Positions 60,425 to 64,000 of a stretch of DNA of 64,000 nt are shown here, piece by piece. The notes below the pieces were generated by a model. It had not been told where the DNA came from. It was given only the letters and a program-made list of their open reading frames with translations, and made no database searches. The stretch lies in contig CM063509.1 in the NCBI GenBank assembly GCA_032207245.1, forward strand, positions 105,950,021-106,014,020. The letters are read 5' to 3'. The stretch's first letter is position 1. Every line of letters starts with the position of its first letter. Made by a program: the position numbers and the translations under genes. The stretch comes from Pardosa pseudoannulata. Lineage: Eukaryota; Arthropoda; Arachnida; Araneae; Lycosidae.

Positions 60425-63025
60425 TTGATGAAATGATATTTACTGTCTTTAGGTTAAACAAATTTGTTAGAAAAAATACAGACATCCTATTAAAATGAAA
60501 AATAAATGCTTAATAGCAAATGGGCATAAAAGAAGAGCAGTATGTAGTATCAGTTACCATTGATAGCAACCGCAACAGACTGAGAGGCGAGAAACTGAAG
60601 GTGATAGAACGTGCTATGTAATGTGACTATGCATAAGATGTATGTTCTGTATTATAGCTGCTTAGAACTGTATTTAAATGGATATGTACTAATACAAACT
60701 TGCCTGTTTATTTATGTCACTCACACTCAACATGCACTATACTATTCTAAAATAAAATAGAGTAACAACATACAGTATGCATACAATAAAAAAGAAATTG
60801 ATTAAATAAACTTACCATTTGGATCAATGGCATATGTATCTGGGTTAATAAGATCAATTGTAACTCCCAAATCATGTTCAGTTAACAAGTCATGTTTATA
60901 ATTTCTTTCTAAAGATGTTGGCTTATATTCAACAAATCTAAGCAAAAAGAAATTTCAAGGAAAATGACAATCATTATGAAGAAAATAAAGCATATTAATA
61001 AGAAATTAATAAAGGCTATACATTGAAATTATTTGTCATGACAAATTGAATTATGAACGAACAAAAGGTAAACTATATACAGTAAAACCTCCAAAGTTGA
61101 CCACCTCTCTACATTGACCGAAATTTATTAGTCTGAATACTCAAAATGCATGTTCAATGGTGATTTACCTCTTTATATTAACCACCTCAGTAAGTTGTAT
61201 GTTGACCAATTTTTAGTAGGTTTTACTCTCTGTAACTTGACCACTGATGTTTTCTTGAATTAGATTTTTCCTCCCGCTGTTCTCCACCTGGTTTCCAGGA
61301 ATTTCTTTATCAGTCAATCGGATTATCTGAGCAATACTCGCGACCCCCCCCCTCTTTGGTGCTCCATTCAGTGTTCACTTCCAGTATGGTACTATGGGAG
61401 GGAAATACCAGAGTTTACCCAACCTTTTGTTAAGGAGAAATGATATTCTAGCCTTTTGCATGCTTTCATTTCTTGGATTGGCTGTAATTGCTGAAATCTG
61501 TCGAAAAAGGTCAGGAGAGTGGGGTATGTGTATAGCAGTATAGCATTGAATCAACTATGCAGAATTGGAAAACGTGTATTGCTCACATGTGAAACACGTT
61601 GTGTTCTTTTTTTCTAGACATCGCGTCGTGGCAGTACCAGTCGTTTATTTGTGAATTTTTATTAAAAATGGCAGAAAGAAAAGCTCTAAGAGAACTTAAA
61701 TTAAAGGAGAAAGTGGATCTTCTTAATTCTCTGGAAAGCAGCAGCCACAGAAAGACGCTGAATGCTGGCCGATTGGTTAGGGCGCTGATCGTCGGTACCA
61801 GAGTTCGTGGGTTCGAATCCCACTATGGCATGGATGTTCGTAGCTGTTCGGAATCGGCTTTAAGCTGTAGGTCCCGGTCTCATTAGCCCTCGTGTGCAAA
61901 ACAGTAGACCGTAGCGTTCCAAACCAAACCACAGAAAGACAGCAGAAAAATTTGGTGCGAGTAAGACAACTGTGAGCAACATTTTAAAATGCAAGGAAGA
62001 ATATCTGGAAAGATATTCTTCTGAAAACGAGGAACTTCAAAGAAAAAGGAGAAAAAATGTGTCTTGATGCTGTGAATGAAGCCACATTTCGTTGATTTAC
62101 AGAGATGAGATCAATTAATGCAAGAATATCGGGGCCAATGCTTCAGGAAATAGTAAAAAAATTTGCAAAAGAATTCGAAATTGAGGACTTCTAAGCATCA
62201 ACAGGTTGGCTTGAAAAATTCAAACTATGATATGAAATTTCTCAAAAGTTTATTGAAAAGTTCCCAGCGTTTGTTAAAGGTTTTAAAGATGAGGGCATCT
62301 TTAATGCTGATGAATGCAGTCTCTTCTTTAAAGCAATGCTTGATAGAAGTCTAGTAATGAAGGGTGACTCTTGCCAAAGAGGAAAACTTTCAAAACAGCA
62401 TTTTACTGTTCTTCTATGTGCTAGTATGACTGGAGAAAAATTGAAGCCTATGGTGATCGGCAAAATCCAGTGCATTTAAAAATGTAAAACCTGATGACCT
62501 TCCTGTTTTTTGGAGAGCGAATAAATCCACTTGGATGACCAGTGCTTTATTCGAAGAGTGGGTTAGAGGAATTGACACAGAAATGAGGAAAAAGAAGTGG
62601 TCTATTCTACTTACTGTTACACCCTAAAAAGTTTTTACTTCATTATACATAATGAAAAGGAAACACATAAGAAAATAATTAATACAACAAAAGTTAAATC
62701 AGCTGCTGAGTGACATGCAAAAGTTAAATTCTTTCTTGTTGACAATGAAAATTAATATAAAATAAATATTAAACTAAATAAAATATTAATTCATAAAGAA
62801 GTATATATATAGAAAAAACAAATAGAAAAAGAAAAAAATAAATAATCTAGATATTTCCAAATTGTTAAATTGGAAGTATTAATAATACTCATATCTTTTT
62901 AAATATATTATAAAATACTTAACAGCTCTTACCTATTTGGTAAGAAAGGGTATGTGATAAACTTCGGATCAAATGGAATATCTGGTAATGTATTACAGTA
63001 CTTCACCCGACAAACCAAATCAGAT
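39931..63025 (-). CDS. PAF1: RNA polymerase II-associated factor 1 (Paf1 complex subunit), 12 exons, 5' end outside window
   Basis: PAF1 scaffolds the Paf1 complex, which travels with RNA polymerase II and supports elongation and histone modification (family knowledge). Exons in reading order are 63025-62933, 60937-60816, 57644-57578, 55682-55581, 55230-55125, 52156-52088, 51702-51614, 49152-49036, 47471-47346, 44681-44579, 42574-42433 and 40190-39931. All use GT-AG sites with matching phases and give 464 codons plus TAA. Family landmarks are [111 protein letters not shown] and [14 protein letters not shown]. The tail is acidic (exon 42574-42433) and then Ser/Glu-rich, ending EEIFGSDSD, a conserved motif followed at once by the stop. 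The tail looks shorter than in vertebrates. The initial exon (about 25 residues expected) lies beyond 64000. Confidence 0.95.
40292..41312 (-). mobile_element. piggyBac transposon relic
   Basis: TTAA lies on both sides (40288-40291, 41313-41316). The left end is CCCTTTAGCGACGG and the right end, read inward, carries CCCTTTCGTGCC slightly inside the border. On the - strand, 40775-40545, the frame contains [20 protein letters not shown], which resembles the cysteine-rich C-terminal tail of piggyBac transposases. Upstream catalytic parts were not recognised. It is collinear with 12861-13730. Confidence 0.78.
41317..42432. other. PAF1 intron segment without recognised features
   Basis: Near 41466 (CAGTGATTCTCA) and 41643 (ccatccctg) there are hAT-like end motifs, but the flanking duplications do not match. 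The rest is featureless. Confidence 0.35.
43300..43950 (-). mobile_element. LINE fragment encoding an RNase H region, decayed
   Basis: Read on the - strand, 43480-43340 gives [18 protein letters not shown] followed by [17 protein letters not shown] is the first catalytic aspartate block of the RNase H domain found in I/R1/Jockey-type non-LTR retrotransposons. Upstream (43950-43500) pieces of a reverse-transcriptase C-terminal region with frameshifts and stops continue. The region is less AT-rich than the intron around it. No 3' tail or flank duplication was identified. The + strand open frame 43292-43525 is a shadow. Confidence 0.72.
43951..44578. other. PAF1 intron segment without recognised features
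   Basis: Very AT-rich. Nothing recognised. Confidence 0.4.
44744..45469 (-). mobile_element. hAT-superfamily element, internally deleted, relative of 9657-11167
   Basis: A perfect 8-base duplication atcacaat flanks it (44736-44743, 45470-45477). The ends are CAGGGTTGG and, read inward from the right, CAGGATTGGCATGATTTAAA. On the - strand 45254-45045 encodes [19 protein letters not shown] and [13 protein letters not shown], the hAT C-terminal dimerisation domain. It preserves the uninterrupted sequence (cacagtaatacc on the - strand) that the nested element split in the other copy. Confidence 0.88.
45478..47345. other. PAF1 intron segment without recognised features
   Basis: It contains a G-run at 46603-46614 and several A-runs. 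Open frames at 46134-46352 and 46670-46867 have AT-driven composition and no known motif. Confidence 0.4.
47852..48160. repeat. Possible piggyBac-like repeat, relative of 55360-55532
   Basis: It starts after TTAA (47848-47851) with CCTTTAACTGCC. The part from about 48010 (agtctagtagactgcaccac ... cacagagaatgtgttgtatt) resembles 55365-55500. The right boundary is uncertain. Confidence 0.4.
48221..48262. repeat. (TTA)n, T-run and G-run
   Basis: A TTA trinucleotide run passes into an uninterrupted T-run and a run of about 10 G. Confidence 0.9.
48752..48780. repeat. Poly-A tract
   Basis: About 29 consecutive A. No retroposed body was recognised before it. Confidence 0.9.
49605..49870. repeat. 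Local direct duplication with an insertion in one unit
   Basis: 49605-49755 and 49769-49870 share aaaatgaaatrcatt, cttgcattaatataactt, cctatccttttttaagtaga and catgtaatcatacatt in order. The first unit carries about 50 extra bases in the middle. Confidence 0.75.
49871..51613. other. PAF1 intron segment without recognised features
   Basis: It includes an A-run joined to a G-run at about 50441-50461. No exon or transposon end was recognised. Confidence 0.4.
52693..52743. repeat. (TA)n microsatellite
   Basis: About 50 bases of TA. Confidence 0.95.
53262..53875. repeat. Diverged direct duplication, period about 490 bases
   Basis: 53262-53385 and 53740-53875 share atattttatgtt, ttattatttctaaataatgc, aataaattgataaaactata and caaaagttttatttat in order. 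The units are diverged and separated by about 350 bases of AT-rich sequence. Confidence 0.65.
53877..53970. mobile_element. 5' fragment of the CAGGGTTCCCAC hAT-like family
   Basis: It begins CAGGGTTCCCACTC and follows copies 28040 and 55918 (acttgaaatacacggcataac) until about 53970, where similarity ends. No right end was found, so the copy is truncated. Confidence 0.75.
53971..55124. other. PAF1 intron segment without recognised features
   Basis: AT-rich with short A-runs. Nothing recognised. Confidence 0.4.
55360..55532. repeat. Possible piggyBac-like MITE
   Basis: It resembles 48010-48150 and ends tatgGGG next to TTAA (55533-55536), as TTAA-targeting elements do. The left end is not clear. 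Confidence 0.35.
55846..57050 (-). repeat. SINE family 1 copy split by a hAT-like element
   Basis: Read on the - strand, 57050-56961 gives the tRNA-like head (agagttcatgggtcacctca, a decayed B box). 55917-55846 gives the 3' half (ggccatttagaattagcttc, cccattagcccttgtg). The element at 55918-56960 separates them at the expected junction. Confidence 0.68.
55918..56960. mobile_element. hAT-like non-autonomous element (CAGGGTTCCCAC family), copy 2
   Basis: It starts CAGGGATCCCACTC and ends TGGGAACCCTG, with ttaaggac-type motifs inside both ends. It shares cgacataaaccctattttcc, gattatgaaccagacaagg and ctagctgattatacccgaca with copy 1 in the same order. The flank duplication is decayed. No transposase was seen. 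Confidence 0.8.
57688..57767. repeat. (CA)n followed by a long poly-A
   Basis: About 33 bases of CA run straight into about 46 A. It lies 43 bases upstream (in PAF1 sense) of exon 57644-57578, so on the sense strand it is a poly-T then (TG)n before the acceptor. Confidence 0.95.
57768..59518. other. PAF1 intron segment, only short microsatellites
   Basis: It contains (CA)n at about 58142-58166 and (GA)n at about 58555-58571. The open frame at 58284-57988 (-) runs through the CA tract and is not supported. Confidence 0.4.
59537..59651. repeat. Inverted repeat with GCCGCCATTTTT arms around poly-A
   Basis: The left arm GCCGCCATTTTT (59537-59548) and the right arm AAAAATGGCGGC (59640-59651) are perfect over 12 bases. 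They extend imperfectly to about 25 bases (CCTTGGCA against TTTGGCGA). The centre is almost pure A. A second A-rich run follows at 59665-59710. Confidence 0.8.
60347..60421. repeat. (TA)n microsatellite
   Basis: About 75 bases of TA. Confidence 0.95.
61080..62630 (+). mobile_element. pogo/Tigger-like transposon relic, right end missing
   Basis: After TA (61078-61079) it begins CAGTAAAACCTCCAAAGTTG, a pogo/Tigger-style terminus. TTGACCACCT/TTGACC motifs repeat through 61100-61250. A decayed + strand transposase follows: [20 protein letters not shown] at 61668, interrupted by a SINE, then [20 protein letters not shown] from 61951 (the CENP-B-type helix-turn-helix). In shifted frames come [14 protein letters not shown] and [19 protein letters not shown] (DDE domain start, 62303-62460), and [11 protein letters not shown] near 62540. 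Frames then stop and no right inverted end is visible. Confidence 0.85.
61757..61928 (+). repeat. tRNA-derived SINE (family 1) inserted in the Tigger relic
   Basis: A perfect 12-base duplication ccacagaaagac flanks it (61745-61756, 61929-61940). The head has a tRNA-like A box and a clean B box (gggttcgaatccc), the body has ggaatcggctttaagctgta and ggtcccggtctcattagccc, and the tail is ccaaaccaaa. It is the best preserved copy in the window. Confidence 0.95.
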
Positions 63026-63580
63026 CTAGGATAAAAAAATAAATAAAAGAAACATTCAACAATCAGTTTAACAAAAACATTATTGAAAACATATAATGCA
63101 TTACACTAAAATTTTAAAGTGGTTTGTTTTATTTGTAGAAAATTAATAATAGTGTAAAAAATACACAATATTTAAATAATGAAGTATAACACAATAACAT
63201 TAATTTCAACTAAATTTTCAAGAATACTTAATTGTAACAAAAGTATAAAAATTACTTTTTGCAGTTAAGAAAGAGTCAACCTTTTTTTTTACCATGCCTC
63301 ATGGTTAAAAAATTTTTTTTTCTACCAAAACACTCATGTATATGGCACCAACTTAAGTGCTTCAGCAATGAATTTGTAAATCATAGAAGATTGGTTGCAA
63401 TTTGAAATAAATACAAGGCCAATTCTTGTGTTTTGACTAAGGCACAGTGACAAGGGAAGACATCTTAAAAAATTTTTACTCTTAAGAACATTTATGCTTT
63501 TGGTCAATGATTTTACACATTTATCTGATTTTTCTTGGTTACTGCTGCAGCATCCAGGGTAGCTGGAATAACCTGTACTA

Positions 63581-64000
63581 TACTGTCTACCAATAAGTAT
63601 TTGGACACCTGTGATAGAAAAGAAAAACTAACTTTATTCAAAATCAATAGTTGGTAGAGCCTCCATAAGAGGCAATTACAGCATGAACCCTCCAGAGCAT
63701 ACTTTCCACGAGTCTTTGTATTACAGCTAGTGGTATTGTCTTCTACTCTGCTTAGAGTAAACATACAAGTTCCTTCACCGATTTTGGACAGGTAGTGCAT
63801 CCCTTAATTTTGCGATTCAACTCATCCCAGAGGTTCTTGATAGAGTTCAGGCCTGGGCTCTGGGCACGCCAGTCTATTCGATGAACTCCATTGGCACCAT
63901 ACCAAGCCTTGGTTAACCTCGAAACATGACAACTGGCATTGTCGTCCTGAAAGTAACAGGGGTCCAACCTGTAAAACTGCCACAACGTAGGAAGCCCATT
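63581..64000 (-). mobile_element. Tc1-family transposon (copy C), cut by the window edge
   Basis: After TA (63579-63580) the end reads TACTGTCTACCAATAAGTAT and TTTGGACACC, matching copies A and B. On the - strand the C-terminal transposase is present in two frames: [20 protein letters not shown] and IDWRAQSPGLNSIKNLWDEL, KELVCLL, then a stop. The rest lies beyond 64000, so its full length is unknown. Confidence 0.9.

Overview
This window is nuclear DNA of an AT-rich animal. Introns are long and use GT-AG splice sites, vertebrate-style AATAAA poly(A) signals are present, and transposon fossils are dense. The mix (Tc1/mariner, hAT, piggyBac and pogo/Tigger DNA elements, tRNA-derived SINEs and an RNase H-encoding LINE) fits an arthropod. 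I lean to a chelicerate such as a spider, but the window alone does not prove this. Nothing is bacterial: there are no operons, CRISPR arrays or ribosome binding sites.

Two conserved single-copy genes fill the window tail to tail. On the + strand, 4.6-39.3 kb, is a complete gene for tubulin-folding cofactor E (TBCE): 13 coding exons, all joining in frame to 527 residues with CAP-Gly, leucine-rich-repeat and ubiquitin-like parts. On the - strand, from beyond the right edge down to 39.93 kb, are 12 exons (464 codons) of PAF1, the RNA polymerase II-associated Paf1-complex subunit. Its short N-terminal exon lies outside. The two poly(A) signals are under 75 bases apart near 39.85 kb. A possible last exon of another + strand gene lies at 86-171.

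Layout. 0-4.6 kb: upstream DNA with a TTAA-flanked element, a 123-base hairpin, a hAT-type element and a GC-richer repeat. 4.6-39.3 kb: TBCE, whose introns hold two mariners, hAT elements with clear 8-base target duplications, piggyBac relics, SINEs, Tc1 deletion derivatives, a probable solo LTR and long (TA)n tracts. 39.9-63 kb: PAF1, whose introns hold a piggyBac relic, a LINE fragment, hAT elements and a Tigger/pogo relic split by a SINE. 63.6 kb to the end: the start of a third Tc1 copy. Most open reading frames outside the two genes are transposase debris or chance.

The genes are housekeeping (tubulin heterodimer assembly and transcription elongation) and share no pathway. The most informative content is the nested transposon record. 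One element (9776-10493) has perfect 11-base inverted ends, TCACTTTT subterminal repeats and a 6-base target duplication that I could not assign to a named superfamily. Its empty site is preserved in a related hAT copy 35 kb away.
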